Part shown: positions 35,146 to 44,042 of the stretch, piece by piece
How the letters are laid out: every line of letters begins with the position of its first letter
Numbering within the stretch: the first letter of the stretch is position 1
Assembly: GCA_963677085.2 (NCBI GenBank)
Contig: CAXXFH010000004.1
Coordinates: 4,960,001 to 5,024,000, forward strand
Direction: 5' to 3'
Source of the DNA: G963677085 sp963677085
Lineage (GTDB): Bacteria > Planctomycetota > Planctomycetia > Pirellulales > Thermoguttaceae
Length of the DNA: 64,000 nucleotides
Made by a program: the position numbers and the translations under genes
Notes under the pieces: generated by a model
Databases searched by the model: none
Told to the model about the DNA's origin: nothing
The model's input: the letters and a program-made list of their open reading frames with translations, nothing else

Positions 35146-35228
35146 CATCCACCGTTTTCGTGCCTTTTCGTGTTTTTTGTGGCCATCTTTGCCACGAAAA
35201 TCGCAAAAACACACGAAAAACGGTGCAC
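35146..35228. repeat. Long imperfect inverted repeat (CACCGTTTTCGTG type)
   Basis: CACCGTTTTCGTGCCTTTTC on the left pairs with GCAAAAACACACGAAAAACG plus GTG on the right around GTGGCCATCTTTGCCAC. It can form a hairpin of about 35 base pairs with mismatches, downstream of the MNT-HEPN gene stop. Confidence 0.7.
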
Positions 35229-35275
35229 CACAAAGCGTGGAACGGAATGAATGAAGGCCGTAGGATGCGTTACGG

Positions 35276-36142
35276 CTATTCCGGCAACGCCTGCAAAAAT
35301 GCCTCGCAGCGGGATTTGGTTTCCGACATCAGCAGTCCGACCCGTTCGGCGAAGTAGTGCAGGTCGGCCTCCGAAATGTGGTAGTCGGGCTTGTAGCGGG
35401 CGCCGATGTAGGCGTAGTCGAAGTTTTTGAAGCGGTCTTCGGCCTCTTTGGTTTCACGAGGAAAAAAGTGGGGCAAGTCCGAGATGGCCTCGTGGATCGC
35501 GTTGTCGAACCAATCGAGATGGTGGTTGTACGGTGTGTAGTTGGTATAGACCAGCAACAAGGCCTTGTAAGCACACTCGGCTGTCTGTTGAAGATTGAAC
35601 GCGGCCGCTTTCAGGTCGCCACCGCTCATGTAGAAGTTGTAACCGTTGTGAAACGATGTCGCCCAATCGTACCAATGGGTGAAATGCTCTTGGGCCGCCG
35701 CTCGTCGTTCTTCCGGCGTAAGCTTCTCGCGTACCTTCGGCACAAACACGCCCGAGTCGAACAAGACAACGCCCTCGACGAAGATATCGTTGAAAAAGTA
35801 GTGCTTCTGACCTAAAGCTTTGGCGAGAAACCAGCGGTCGTGGACGATCACCCGGGGATAGGCGGAAAGTTTGAGGGCCCGAAGCCGCTGGTCGACCTTC
35901 GTCCAGAGGTGACCGTTTCTCACTGTGTCTTTTTCGGTCGTGACGACCAGGATATCGTAATCGGACGCCGCGCCGGACTTGCGGTCCGGGTCGAGGTCGG
36001 CCTCTTCCTTGTAATCGCCCCGCGCATAGGAGCCGTAGAGAACGATCATTTCGACGTCGTCGCACGTCTCACGGATCACGTCGGTCAGGCGGCGCAGGTC
36101 GTCGCGTTTGCGCTCGGGCAAGTGTTCCAATGAGTCTTTCAT
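35276..36142 (-). CDS. Nucleotidyltransferase (MNT) plus HEPN domain protein
   Basis: This 288-residue fusion has an N-terminal minimal nucleotidyltransferase domain, with GSYARGDYKEEADL...SDYDILVV providing the GSxxRG and DxD motifs. The C-terminal HEPN-type helical domain starts at about residue 155 (AAAQEHFTHWYDWATSFHNGYNFYMSGGDLKAAAFNLQQTAECAYKALLLVYTNY). Separate MNT and HEPN proteins form toxin-antitoxin pairs in which MNT AMPylates the HEPN RNase. Single-chain fusions are known but less understood. About 12 extra residues (DPDRKSGAA) separate the two motif parts. AGGAGC precedes the ATG at 36142. Confidence 0.85.
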   Translation of the reverse strand: MKDSLEHLPERKRDDLRRLTDVIRETCDDVEMIVLYGSYARGDYKEEADLDPDRKSGAASDYDILVVTTEKDTVRNGHLWTKVDQRLRALKLSAYPRVIVHDRWFLAKALGQKHYFFNDIFVEGVVLFDSGVFVPKVREKLTPEERRAAAQEHFTHWYDWATSFHNGYNFYMSGGDLKAAAFNLQQTAECAYKALLLVYTNYTPYNHHLDWFDNAIHEAISDLPHFFPRETKEAEDRFKNFDYAYIGARYKPDYHISEADLHYFAERVGLLMSETKSRCEAFLQALPE

Positions 36143-36746
36143 AATGATATTTGCTCCTGACATCGCGGGCCTCGTAAAAGGGGACAGCCTCACAAAAAGG
36201 GACATTCCACTTTTCTTTAATAAGTGGAATGTCCCCTTTTTGCCCGCGCAATAGCCGACGTATGACAAACAGTACCAGGTACAACGCGCACGACCCAAAT
36301 GAGACAATGTAGAGGTCGATACAAAAGTGCAACAAGAAGAACCCAACCAAAAGCTCGGGCGTGTCGAAGTGGCCTTGCAGGATCGCCCAGCCTAGGAATG
36401 AAAGACACGGCGCTACCAAGTACAGCACCACGATTCGTCGTGGGACATGAAGCCAGTCCTGAAACACGCCGATCAACCCCATCACCAATACGCCGCCGAT
36501 GCACTGCATTATACACGAGAGGAAAACTGGCGATGGGGGTGGAACAAACTGGGTAGCCCACAGCCCGGCCAACCCTGCGTAGCCAACAATTAACATCCGA
36601 TCACCGTGCCAGTTGCCAAGCCATACATTGCACCACAAAACGAGAATCGCGGCCAGCCATATTGACGGAAGCCAACATGCATGAAACCATCGGCTGTGCG
36701 CGTACGCGACAGACGCACGGAAATTGTGAATAGTGGATGAACACAT
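36069..36746 (-). CDS. Hypothetical membrane protein, C-terminus altered by a repeat
   Basis: About five hydrophobic segments are visible (SIWLAAILVLWCNVWLGN, MLIVGYAGLAGLWATQF, CIMQCIGGVLVMGLIGVF, IVVLYLVAPCLSFLGWAIL, FCIDLYIVSFGSCALYLVLFVIRRLLRG). The last 60 residues are charged, pass through the hairpin at 36194-36241 and overlap the MNT-HEPN gene in another frame, so the natural C-terminus probably lay near RRLLRG and was extended when the repeat entered. Start at 36746 is uncertain; the frame is open to 36827. Function unknown. Confidence 0.55.
   Translation of the reverse strand: MCSSTIHNFRASVAYAHSRWFHACWLPSIWLAAILVLWCNVWLGNWHGDRMLIVGYAGLAGLWATQFVPPPSPVFLSCIMQCIGGVLVMGLIGVFQDWLHVPRRIVVLYLVAPCLSFLGWAILQGHFDTPELLVGFFLLHFCIDLYIVSFGSCALYLVLFVIRRLLRGQKGDIPLIKEKWNVPFCEAVPFYEARDVRSKYHYERLIGTLARAQTRRPAPPDRRDP
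36194..36241. repeat. AAAAAGGGACATTCCACTT hairpin repeat
   Basis: The arms 36194-36212 and 36222-36241 pair almost perfectly (GGGACATTCCACTT / AAGTGGAATGTCCC), flanked by A and T runs. A truncated extra arm (AAAAGGGGACAGCCTCAC) precedes it at 36176. The A5/T5 flanks also make it a possible bidirectional terminator. Confidence 0.85.
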
Positions 36747-36968
36747 CGTGGTATTACCCGGTTTTCGATTTTGTGGACCGTTTGTGGGTAGCCCCGATGT
36801 TTTTCCGTCATTCGCGTGGCACTTCAAACGGCATCACCGGGAAAACGTCGGGGTGACGCAGTCACGAGAGGATACAACTGCGGGGCGTGTCGACCCCAAG
36901 CAATCCTCTCGTTGCCAACGGCAACACCGACGATTTTGCGGGCCTGTCCCAAGCAAGGCCATCGTCAA

Positions 36969-36993
36969 CTCCGCAAAATCATCGCTGCCACCC
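36969..36993 (-). repeat. 25-bp repeat shared with 1504-1528
   Basis: The minus-strand sequence GGGTGGCAGCGATGATTTTG followed by CGGAG is identical to 1504-1528 on the plus strand. A third partial copy (CGACGATTTTGCGG) is near 36930. Confidence 0.7.
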
Positions 36994-37079
36994 AATCACA
37001 ATCGAACCCAACGCTGGCACTAGCTGACAAGCAGCAACGGCACCCGGCGGATCAGAAGGGAAGCTTGTGTCGCGACGAT

Positions 37080-37121
37080 CCCCTCACCCCCGGCCCCTCT
37101 CCCCAAAGGGGTGAGGGGAGA
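37080..37121. repeat. CCCCTCTCCCC hairpin repeat
   Basis: CCCCTCACCCCCGGCCCCTC followed by TCCCC, AAA and GGGGTGAGGGG forms a hairpin, near-identical in design to 18137-18178. It is located just downstream of the zinc-ribbon/PH gene stop, so it could serve as its terminator. Confidence 0.7.
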
Positions 37122-37150
37122 AAACTTGAGTATTCCGACTTTCGCCCTTC

Positions 37151-37858
37151 TCAAATACTTTCAATATGCAGCCCGCGACGGCGGCGTTCGTCGCGGCGGA
37201 CGTCGTCGATTAGGCCGGCTATTTGTTTGACGTCGTCGATCCCCAACAGGCTCAACTCCGGATGCGTGCGGTCGGACGAGGTAATGCGGATCGTCCCCAC
37301 GCCGACGAATCGCTCGAACAGGCCTTGCTCGAAGGTAATGTCGTCGATGTCGATCAATTCGATGCGGTCGGTCACCCGGCGTAGAATGCCCGTCTCGTGA
37401 ATGAAACGTTGCGAGGTGAGGTAGTAGTGAAAGTTCCAGCGTCGGTAGAACAGGCGGACGATCTGGTAGAGCCACAGCAACAGAAGGCCTACGGCGAGCG
37501 CGGTCCAGGCAATCCAGTTGCGGACCCAAACGATCCACCCGGCCAGCAACACAATAGTGATAAGCGCTGAAATCGCCCAGGCGCCAACCATCGCCTTGGG
37601 CGAGAAGCCGCCTTCCCAAAGCTCCTCTTCGGGGTCGCGGCCGTTGTCTGCCCTCGCTCGGGCAGCCGCCTTGAGCCTGTCGGCCGGCAGCTGCGAACCG
37701 GCCTCGTCGTTGTGCTCAACGTCTGCATCGTCCGACGTTTCAGACCGGTTCGATTCAAGCGGACCAAACTGGTCCGACGTCATGTCGACCCGTTCTCCAC
37801 ACTTGTGGCAGTAAACGGCCTGTTGGATTACCTCGGCACCACACGCGGGACATTTCAT
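37151..37858 (-). CDS. Zinc-ribbon and bacterial PH-domain membrane protein
   Basis: The 235-residue protein starts with a zinc ribbon of two CxxC pairs (MKCPACGAEVIQQAVYCHKCGERV). An acidic linker follows, then two TM segments at about 95-135 (AMVGAWAISALITIVLLAGWIVWV; IAWTALAVGLLLLWLYQIVRLF), then a bPH2 (DUF304-type) domain (YYLTSQRFIHETGILRRVTDRIELIDIDDITFEQGLFERFVGVGTIRI). bPH2 domains are membrane-associated and of largely unknown function. Compare the distantly similar protein at 14089. Confidence 0.85.
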   Translation of the reverse strand: MKCPACGAEVIQQAVYCHKCGERVDMTSDQFGPLESNRSETSDDADVEHNDEAGSQLPADRLKAAARARADNGRDPEEELWEGGFSPKAMVGAWAISALITIVLLAGWIVWVRNWIAWTALAVGLLLLWLYQIVRLFYRRWNFHYYLTSQRFIHETGILRRVTDRIELIDIDDITFEQGLFERFVGVGTIRITSSDRTHPELSLLGIDDVKQIAGLIDDVRRDERRRRGLHIESI

Positions 37859-38397
37859 AGCCCAACTCCTATGCTGGTGGCTTATGTTGGTCGCTCAAAC
37901 AACTATGTCCACGCTTTTCGTAGACACCGCGTCAAACACTGTATCTCCCGATTGCAACCTGTAGAAGTTTGTTTTTCTGCAAAAATTTCAGCGACCATCG
38001 AGAGCGGTCTTCTGCCTCGGTGCGGCAGCACCGGTTTGGTTGGCGGTCCTGCCGCCCCGTGAATTGTATTCGTAGATTGCCGCCCATGCTTGTTACCCAT
38101 TATAGAAGGACGTGCCATGGAGACAAAAGGGGGGAATACGTTGCGTACGGCCGCCGTCTGGTCGGTATGTTGCTAAGGGCGGCCCGAAAAACAACTTTCC
38201 CTTTACCAAGGTGGAAACCGAGGGACGTTGCATAGCACGGCCCGGTAAATCGGCAAGTTATTTTCGGTCGATCCTAACACACCATCCGCAGCAGTTTTTC
38301 TGTTTTCTTTAAATACCCCTCCCCGAGAATCGGTTTTGAGGTATAAAAGGTGTGCCTCTCGGCGTCCTCCACAATCGTTCCCACGACGGAATTCGCG
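37859..38397. other. Divergent intergenic region containing a dispersed repeat
   Basis: 37935-38055 is the intact relative of the repeat that the IS element interrupts at 45330-46400. The remaining part upstream of nrdR shows no confident promoter. Confidence 0.55.
37935..38055 (+). repeat. Dispersed repeat, intact copy (IS-free)
   Basis: Shared blocks with 45345-45405 plus 46365-46400 include GTAGAAG..TGTTTTTCTGCAAA, GAGCGG..TTCTGCCTC and GTGCGGCAGCACCGGTTTGG. The block order is the same, which shows that the IS element sits inside one copy. Confidence 0.75.
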
Positions 38398-38865
38398 ATG
38401 AAGTGTCCATTCTGCCAGAAGGAAAACGACCGCGTGATCGATTCGCGGGCTATCCAGGATGGCTACGCGATTCGTCGCCGCCGGGAATGTCTGTCCTGCA
38501 AGCGTCGTTACACCACCTACGAACGCATCGAAGGCACCACGGTCAAAATCGTCAAGAAAGACGGCACCCGCGAACCGTTCGACCATAGCAAGATCAAACG
38601 GGGACTGGAAAAGGCCTGCTGGAAACGGCCGATAAGCGACTCGCAGCTCGAAGCCGTCATCGCCGGCGTAGAAAACGACCTGGAAGCCAACTTTGAGTCG
38701 GAGGTGGAAAGCCGCCATATCGGAGCCTTGGTGATGCAGCGTTTACGGGAGTTGGACCAAGTGGCCTACGTGCGCTTTGCGAGCGTCTATCGACAGTTCA
38801 AAGACGTACACGACTTCGTCAGCGAGTTGCGCCCCATGCTCGACGAAAAACGGCCGGAAACGTAG
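38398..38865 (+). CDS. nrdR: Transcriptional repressor NrdR
   Basis: The 155-residue NrdR represses ribonucleotide reductase genes. The zinc ribbon uses Cys3, Cys6, Cys31 and Cys34 (MKCPFCQKEN...RRRRECLSCKRRYTTYER). An ATP-cone domain follows (VKIVKKDGTREPFDHSKIKRGLEKACWKRPIS), binding ATP/dATP as effector. Length and start are canonical. No nrd gene and no clear NrdR box lie nearby. Confidence 0.97.
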   Translation: MKCPFCQKENDRVIDSRAIQDGYAIRRRRECLSCKRRYTTYERIEGTTVKIVKKDGTREPFDHSKIKRGLEKACWKRPISDSQLEAVIAGVENDLEANFESEVESRHIGALVMQRLRELDQVAYVRFASVYRQFKDVHDFVSELRPMLDEKRPET

Positions 38866-38902
38866 GGCTTTGTCAACTTTTAAACCAGGGGTTGTGGGTG
38901 CC

Positions 38903-38964
38903 ATGTCCACGCTTGCGTGGACATGCTGGAATCCCGAGGAACATGCCCACGCAAGCGTGGGCAT
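38903..38964. repeat. REP-like palindrome doublet
   Basis: ATGTCCACGCTTGCGTGGAC starts the first unit (38903-38924) and ATGCCCACGCAAGCGTGGGC the second (38943-38964), with an 18-base spacer. Both are near-perfect palindromes. A GGCACC flank and a CAAGCAGCCAGTGGCAC segment follow. Confidence 0.85.
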
Positions 38965-39063
38965 GGCACCTCATTTTTTAGGTTTGACAAGCAGCCAGTG
39001 GCACTTGTCCAACGCAAGTCGCCCGAGCACCAGAGCCGCGTCAAATCCAGGCTGGAGCCCCTC

Positions 39064-39957
39064 ATGCCCATCGAATTGCAGTGGAAGGCCAGTCGGTCGG
39101 CCGCTTGCCTGTATGCTATCGACGCCGTTCGCCAAGGTCGGGTATTGAGAAACTCGGCGCTGGCCGCCGCGTTGGCCGAACCGGGCGAGGCCTTGCTTCG
39201 CGAACTTCGAGTAAACCACATCGCGCCCGAGCAAATCATGGGGCATCTCGTCCCGCAGGCCGCGAGGATCGACAACAACCGTCAATTGGCCGAATTCGTG
39301 TTGCGCAAGCTATTCGGCTCCGTGGGCATGATACCAGACACGGCTGTGCGACTTGGCGGCCGGATTGCCGACGTAGAAAACTCGGTCGCCGAGGCCGTGC
39401 CCGATCTGCTCGACGAATTGGCCAATCTGGCCGACCCGCTGCAGCGCACGTGGGAACTTCACGGTCCCCTATTGCTGGGATACGTGGGCCGGCTTACCGA
39501 CGAGCGATTGATCGCCGACACGGCGGAGGTGCTCGTCGTGCCGGCGACTACGACCGGCGGTGGAGCGGCCTACTTGGCCTACAACTGCGTGAGCATCGAG
39601 CCTGTGGCCTCGAATCCTGTGGCCGATTTGCCAGAGATCGTCCGACTGGCGTGGCTGGTCGCGCAACTGCAGATCGATCTACCGATGTTCAGCGAAAACA
39701 TCTTGGCTGCGCGGCGGCCGCTGGTTGCCGCGTTGGCGATGCTTCCTCCGGTGCTCGCGGCGGCCGAACGTTCTCGTCTGGCCCATTGCGATACGGTAAC
39801 CATGCAACAGGCCGTCGAACACTGGGGAATCGCTACGCCCAACGGCATCGACCCGGTCGACGTGACCGAGCGATGGTGGAACATCTATTGCGAATCGCAC
39901 CCACCGGTAGAAGTCGCCCTGGCGGCACTCGACCGGATGCTCGGGGAAGAAGGGTAA
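39064..39957 (+). CDS. Planctomycete-type hypothetical protein
   Basis: The 297-residue soluble protein is rich in Ala/Leu helices throughout (AVRQGRVLRNSALAAALAEPGEALLREL; LVPQAARIDNNRQLAEFVLRKLFG; RLAWLVAQLQIDLPMFSENILAARRPLVAALAMLPPVLAAAE). It has no signal peptide, TM segment or catalytic motif that I can identify. The ATG at 39064 follows GGAG and begins the conserved-looking part; upstream codons lie in repeat DNA. Function unknown. Confidence 0.7.
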   Translation: MPIELQWKASRSAACLYAIDAVRQGRVLRNSALAAALAEPGEALLRELRVNHIAPEQIMGHLVPQAARIDNNRQLAEFVLRKLFGSVGMIPDTAVRLGGRIADVENSVAEAVPDLLDELANLADPLQRTWELHGPLLLGYVGRLTDERLIADTAEVLVVPATTTGGGAAYLAYNCVSIEPVASNPVADLPEIVRLAWLVAQLQIDLPMFSENILAARRPLVAALAMLPPVLAAAERSRLAHCDTVTMQQAVEHWGIATPNGIDPVDVTERWWNIYCESHPPVEVALAALDRMLGEEG

Positions 39958-40038
39958 CCTCCGGTGGTACGATGGCCAAGCTGATGTAGGCTGTGGGCCA
40001 TGCTGGCGACGCGCACAAAGCTAACGATGCGCACAAAC

Positions 40039-40060
40039 ATGCCCACGCAAGCGTGGGCAT
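40039..40060. repeat. REP-like palindrome, single unit
   Basis: A 22-base palindrome identical to the second unit of the 38903-38964 doublet, with the same GGCAC flank. It lies downstream of the polyprenyl synthase gene stop. Confidence 0.85.
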
Positions 40061-40093
40061 GGCACGCGAGGTTTGGCTTGGGAACGAGAAAGA

Positions 40094-41098
40094 CTACTTG
40101 TTGCGGTTGATCACGAAGTCGGTTAGCCCGGTGAGGCTTTCTCGAAGCTGACTGTTCGGCAGACCATCAAGCTGTTGGACGGCCGCCTGGGTGTGCTCGA
40201 TGGCCTTCTCCCGGGCGTATTCGATCGCACCAAAACGACTGAACCACGGCTGCAGGGCTTCGCGGTGGTGATTCGTCTGGTTGTCGAGAATCGCCAGGAC
40301 CTCAGCCCGAGCGTTGTCTTCCAGTTGGGACAACAGATAGATAACCGGCAACGTGGGTTTTTGTTTGATCAAGTCCGTTCCCAACGATTTGCCGGCAGTG
40401 GCTTCGTCGCCCAATACGTCGAGCAGATCGTCGGCAATCTGGAAGGCAATCCCCAACTCGCGTCCGAAGGTTGCCAATGCCTCGACCGTCGAATCGCTAG
40501 CCCCGGCGTAATGAGCCCCGACTTGGCAGCACACGGCTGTCAGCGCGGCCGTTTTGTGGGCAATAATGTCGAAATACTCGGCTTCGGTCAGTTCGTAATT
40601 ACCCCGGGTGCCGACCTGCCGCAATTCCCCTTCGCACACGGCCTTGGCTGCTTCGCCGATCACCCGCGACGCGTAGGGATCGTCCAGCGCGTTGACCATG
40701 CAAATCGCCTGCGCAAAGAGAAAATCGCCCAAAAGGATGCTGGTTTCGTTATTCCATCGGGCGTTGACCGTATCGAGATGGCGCCGGATTGTGGCTTCAT
40801 CGAGCACGTCGTCGTGGATCAGCGTGGCCGTGTGAATCATTTCCACCGCGGCCGCCAACACGGGATGCATGGGCTGAAGTTCTCCGGCCGCTTTGCCGCT
40901 GAGCAGGACCAGGGCCGGGCGCAATCGCTTACCACCCAAACGAAAACCGTGCTGCGCCAGTCGATCGACAAACGCATGTTCACTGCGGAGATGTCCTCGC
41001 AGCACCTCTTCGGCCTCGGCGAGTTCTTCCCGAATGGGCGCGTAAAGCGTGCGTAGCCGGTCGGAGGTGCTCGCTCGGTCCTTGGCCAACTGATCCAT
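40094..41098 (-). CDS. Polyprenyl diphosphate synthase
   Basis: The 334-residue trans-prenyltransferase extends allylic diphosphates with IPP to make quinone side chains or carrier lipids. The first Asp-rich motif is in MIHTATLIHDDVLDEATIRR, the second in LGIAFQIADDLLDVLGDEATAGKSLGTDL, and RLGGKRLRPALVLLSG is the usual N-terminal signature. The class resembles octaprenyl/heptaprenyl synthases; chain length cannot be fixed by eye. The ATG at 41098 is 5 bases beyond the moaC stop, suggesting an operon. Confidence 0.93.
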   Translation of the reverse strand: MDQLAKDRASTSDRLRTLYAPIREELAEAEEVLRGHLRSEHAFVDRLAQHGFRLGGKRLRPALVLLSGKAAGELQPMHPVLAAAVEMIHTATLIHDDVLDEATIRRHLDTVNARWNNETSILLGDFLFAQAICMVNALDDPYASRVIGEAAKAVCEGELRQVGTRGNYELTEAEYFDIIAHKTAALTAVCCQVGAHYAGASDSTVEALATFGRELGIAFQIADDLLDVLGDEATAGKSLGTDLIKQKPTLPVIYLLSQLEDNARAEVLAILDNQTNHHREALQPWFSRFGAIEYAREKAIEHTQAAVQQLDGLPNSQLRESLTGLTDFVINRNK

Positions 41099-41103
41099 GA
41101 AGG

Positions 41104-41658
41104 TCAATCCCTGTCTGAAGTAACATTGGGCTGGGCCGCCCCCGGAACGTCGCTGCGGGACGTTCGCACAAAATGGCCACTTCGACCGCCCGACTTCTCC
41201 TCCAATTGCACGCGTTCGATCACCATCGTGCGATCGATCGCTTTGCACATGTCGTAGATCGTCAGGGCAGCCGTACTAACGGCCACGAGAGCTTCCATCT
41301 CTACGCCGGTTCGGGTGGTGGCACGCACCTCCGCCTCGATGGCAAGAGTCTCGTCGTCAGGAAAACTGAACGAGACGGTTACCGCGTCCAATGGCAACGG
41401 ATGGCATAGCGGCACCAGATCCGCAGTTCGCTTGGTCCCCATCACACCCGCCAAACGTGCCACTTCCAGCACGTCGCCCTTGGTGATCCGACGATCGCGA
41501 ATCGCGGCTACGGTTTCGGTTGCCATTCGCACCCGTCCACTTGCCCTCGCCCGACGTACCGTAATCTCTTTGTCGCCTACATCAACCATGCGGCTCGCCC
41601 CTTGGGCGTCGAAGTGGCTGAGTCGGTTCATCGCCGTGGATTGGATCGTGCGGGACAT
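41104..41658 (-). CDS. moaC: Cyclic pyranopterin monophosphate synthase MoaC
   Basis: The 184-residue MoaC makes cyclic pyranopterin phosphate, the first molybdenum-cofactor intermediate, with MoaA. Motifs: [55 protein letters not shown] (catalytic Lys and His) and [13 protein letters not shown] with the second catalytic Asp/Lys pair. It has a slightly long Ser/Asp-rich tail. The start at 41658 or at 41631 would fit. No moaA is nearby. Confidence 0.95.
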   Translation of the reverse strand: MSRTIQSTAMNRLSHFDAQGASRMVDVGDKEITVRRARASGRVRMATETVAAIRDRRITKGDVLEVARLAGVMGTKRTADLVPLCHPLPLDAVTVSFSFPDDETLAIEAEVRATTRTGVEMEALVAVSTAALTIYDMCKAIDRTMVIERVQLEEKSGGRSGHFVRTSRSDVPGAAQPNVTSDRD

Positions 41659-41762
41659 AGGTGGGTAATCAAACAATTCTAATCGAATGTGGCTCTCCGT
41701 CGAGGGGTAATCCGCGATCCCCCCCACGTCAGCACCACTCCAGACCCCGAGCTTGCCAGTTA

Positions 41763-43628
41763 TTACCGTTTTGCGGCCACCCGGCCCGGGGGACCATCGA
41801 ACTGAACCAGCCGAGCCACCCATTGACCGGCCAATTGCCGCTCTTCAACCACGCGTCCGTACTTAAAAACCCAGCCGATTTGTCCGAGATTCGCACGACG
41901 ACGATAGACCACCATATAACGACAGTCGGCAAGCGAATCGGCCCTAGCCGGGTCCCATCCAACAACCGACACCTGGGCAGCCCCGAGTGCCGGCGACGCA
42001 CTGGCCACGGCCGGGGCCTGAAACAGAGCCAAATTGGGCGCCAAAAGAACCGGGCGTCTCCCGCATCTGGCTGCTGCCTCGGCCAGAATCGGTTCGCGTA
42101 CGCTGTCGCCCCAGTAGGTCACCTCGAAGCCCAGGCTCGTCGCTCCCCGTAGCCCCCCCACCAGCAGATTGTAGTAGCTCAACTGCAACGGATGATAGCG
42201 CACCACCGCGATAGTCGGCCATAACAGGATGAGCACCAACAAAGCAATCCTCGCTGGCCGTCCCACCGGTGGCCAAACTGCCCGGTCGACCAGAAATCGC
42301 GCCCCCACGCCCACCGCCACGGCCGCCAAGGGAAACACCATCAGGAAGAGCCGTACGCCGTCGTAGACGGGCGTACCCGGCCAACTGAAGACCACCATGA
42401 CCAACAGCCCGGCGAACCCCAGCAGGGCATAGTCCGCATCCATCTGCCACCCGAACAGTCGCACATCTTGTCTGTCGGGATTGGCTTTGAACGCAGCCCC
42501 GCACACGACATCGCGCACGGCGGGGGATGCTGCCTTGTCACCCGCCTTGTTGGGCAGCCCCCTGCTTGGCCCCTTCCGTTTACCTCGGCCCGTCCGTTTT
42601 GGAGCGTCGATTCTTTGGGCGTTGATCGGTGGCGAGGTCGCGGCAGACGTTGGTGTTTGCGGATCGGCAATTCGTCGCGGCCAGCACGCCCAGGCTCCTA
42701 CGGCCGCCAAAACCAGCAATGCCACAGGCATCGTCACCAGGAACATCACCCAGGGATAGTGCCACGGCACATCGCGATCGGCCCAAACCGTACCGAAGTA
42801 AAACACCTGCACCGGATCGCGAGCCGTTCCCGAAACGAAATACTGCCACAGGTGCCCAACGGGATCGATCCAGAGCCAGGGCCACCCAAGGAAGAACACC
42901 AACGTGCCGGTCGTCAGCCAGCAAACCAGTGGCGTCACGGCTCGCCGTCGCGATCGGAGAATCAGCCAGGCAACGATCGGTGGCACCAACAGCAGTGCGT
43001 GTAGCCGCACCAATAGAGCCAATCCCCAGACGGCGCCTACCGCGCAAAACGCCCACCACGTATCGCGCCGCGCCGCTCGGCAAACGGCCAGCAAAGCCGC
43101 CATGAAAAACAATGTGGTGATCGTATCGAGTGCGGCCAGATGGGCGTGGGCGAAAACTCTGGGCGTCAAGGCCACCGCGGCGGCCGCCACGGTGCCGGCC
43201 AACGCGTCTTCTTTCGACGTCGTCCACACCCCCACGAGCAAAACCAGCATGCCGAAGCAGATTGCCGGTGCAAATCGGGCCGCTACTAACGAAAGGTAAC
43301 TGGGATTGTCCGGCTCCGGGTCGAAGAGGTGGTGAAACGCTCCTAAGATCCAGTGCCCCAACGGGGCCTGCACAGGCGGGCCGTCGGCGGTCCACGGGAA
43401 GTTGCGCCGCGCATTGCCGGCCGAGAAAAAGGCCAACCCCTGCCACCGCCACGCCGTGACGAGCTGTTTGCCCTCGAAAACGTGGTACGCCTCGTCACAG
43501 GTAACACCCGGCCCGGTAGTATCTGGCGGCAAGGTAACCACCACAGCCAGGGTGGCGACGATGGCCACCGCAATCGATCCCATCGCGCCTCGCATCGGTC
43601 CGTTTGTCGAAATTCCAGAAGTCGCCAT
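41763..43628 (-). CDS. GT39/ArnT-like membrane glycosyltransferase
   Basis: The 621-residue protein has about a dozen hydrophobic segments, beginning [35 protein letters not shown]. The acidic pair (CDEAYH) in the first loop is the usual catalytic-site motif of dolichyl-phosphate-mannose/ArnT-type (GT-C) transferases, followed by APLGHWIL and [20 protein letters not shown]. Such enzymes move sugars from polyprenyl-phosphate carriers outside the membrane, which fits the polyprenyl synthase gene nearby. A Lys/Arg-rich cytoplasmic loop at about 330-360 is unusual. Acceptor unknown. Confidence 0.85.
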   Translation of the reverse strand: MATSGISTNGPMRGAMGSIAVAIVATLAVVVTLPPDTTGPGVTCDEAYHVFEGKQLVTAWRWQGLAFFSAGNARRNFPWTADGPPVQAPLGHWILGAFHHLFDPEPDNPSYLSLVAARFAPAICFGMLVLLVGVWTTSKEDALAGTVAAAAVALTPRVFAHAHLAALDTITTLFFMAALLAVCRAARRDTWWAFCAVGAVWGLALLVRLHALLLVPPIVAWLILRSRRRAVTPLVCWLTTGTLVFFLGWPWLWIDPVGHLWQYFVSGTARDPVQVFYFGTVWADRDVPWHYPWVMFLVTMPVALLVLAAVGAWACWPRRIADPQTPTSAATSPPINAQRIDAPKRTGRGKRKGPSRGLPNKAGDKAASPAVRDVVCGAAFKANPDRQDVRLFGWQMDADYALLGFAGLLVMVVFSWPGTPVYDGVRLFLMVFPLAAVAVGVGARFLVDRAVWPPVGRPARIALLVLILLWPTIAVVRYHPLQLSYYNLLVGGLRGATSLGFEVTYWGDSVREPILAEAAARCGRRPVLLAPNLALFQAPAVASASPALGAAQVSVVGWDPARADSLADCRYMVVYRRRANLGQIGWVFKYGRVVEERQLAGQWVARLVQFDGPPGRVAAKR

Positions 43629-44042
43629 TTTCCGGGAAATTCTACGCTACGTTAGACGGTGGTTGTGCAAGATGCAACAAAACGCCACGTCCCAGGGTAG
43701 TTTAGGAGCAGCCTAAAGACAACTTCCCTGCTTACTTATCAGAAACAGGGAGTGCAAACAGGCCCGAGAAAACGCTGGGCACGAGGAGCAGGGCCACCGA
43801 CCAAAACAGTACGCCCGCACCGAGGCCGAAACCAGCGGGGATTGGCCAAGAAAAAAATTATCCGTCGCGGGGGTCTAGCCGCGACGGTTTAGATGAAACG
43901 GCGACGTGTTCGCTATCGCGTCCGAGTCAAGTCCACAAAGGGCTGCTGGTGTCAGTAGGCCAGCAGCCCGGGGCGTGCGGTTCCGCCCTCCTGCTCGGTT
44001 GAACCACAAAACATAACGACCGAAACGAATTCGGTCGCAAGC
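43629..44042. other. Intergenic region with a terminator
   Basis: Apart from the terminator at 43850-43890, no gene, repeat or RNA was recognised. Confidence 0.4.
43850..43890 (-). terminator. Rho-independent terminator for the HTH-receiver gene
   Basis: On the minus strand CCGTCGCGG-loop-CCGCGACGG is followed by ATAATTTTTTT. It lies about 150 bases after the stop of the gene at 44043. Confidence 0.75.

Larger units (their letters stand above)
34725..35275. other. Repeat cluster between two convergent genes
   Basis: The region consists largely of repeats: the palindromes at 34795-34820 and 34941-34966, copy D of the 105-bp repeat at 34967-35070, and an inverted repeat at 35146-35228. No gene seen. 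Confidence 0.7.
36747..37150. other. Intergenic region with two small repeats
   Basis: A 25-base segment at 36969-36993 is an exact inverted copy of 1504-1528, and a CCCCTCTCCCC hairpin lies at 37080-37121. No gene was recognised. Confidence 0.55.

Noticed and set aside
24475..38964. Palindromic repeats as a CRISPR array
   Set aside because: The units are self-palindromic and scattered, with at most two per site, and no cas genes are present.
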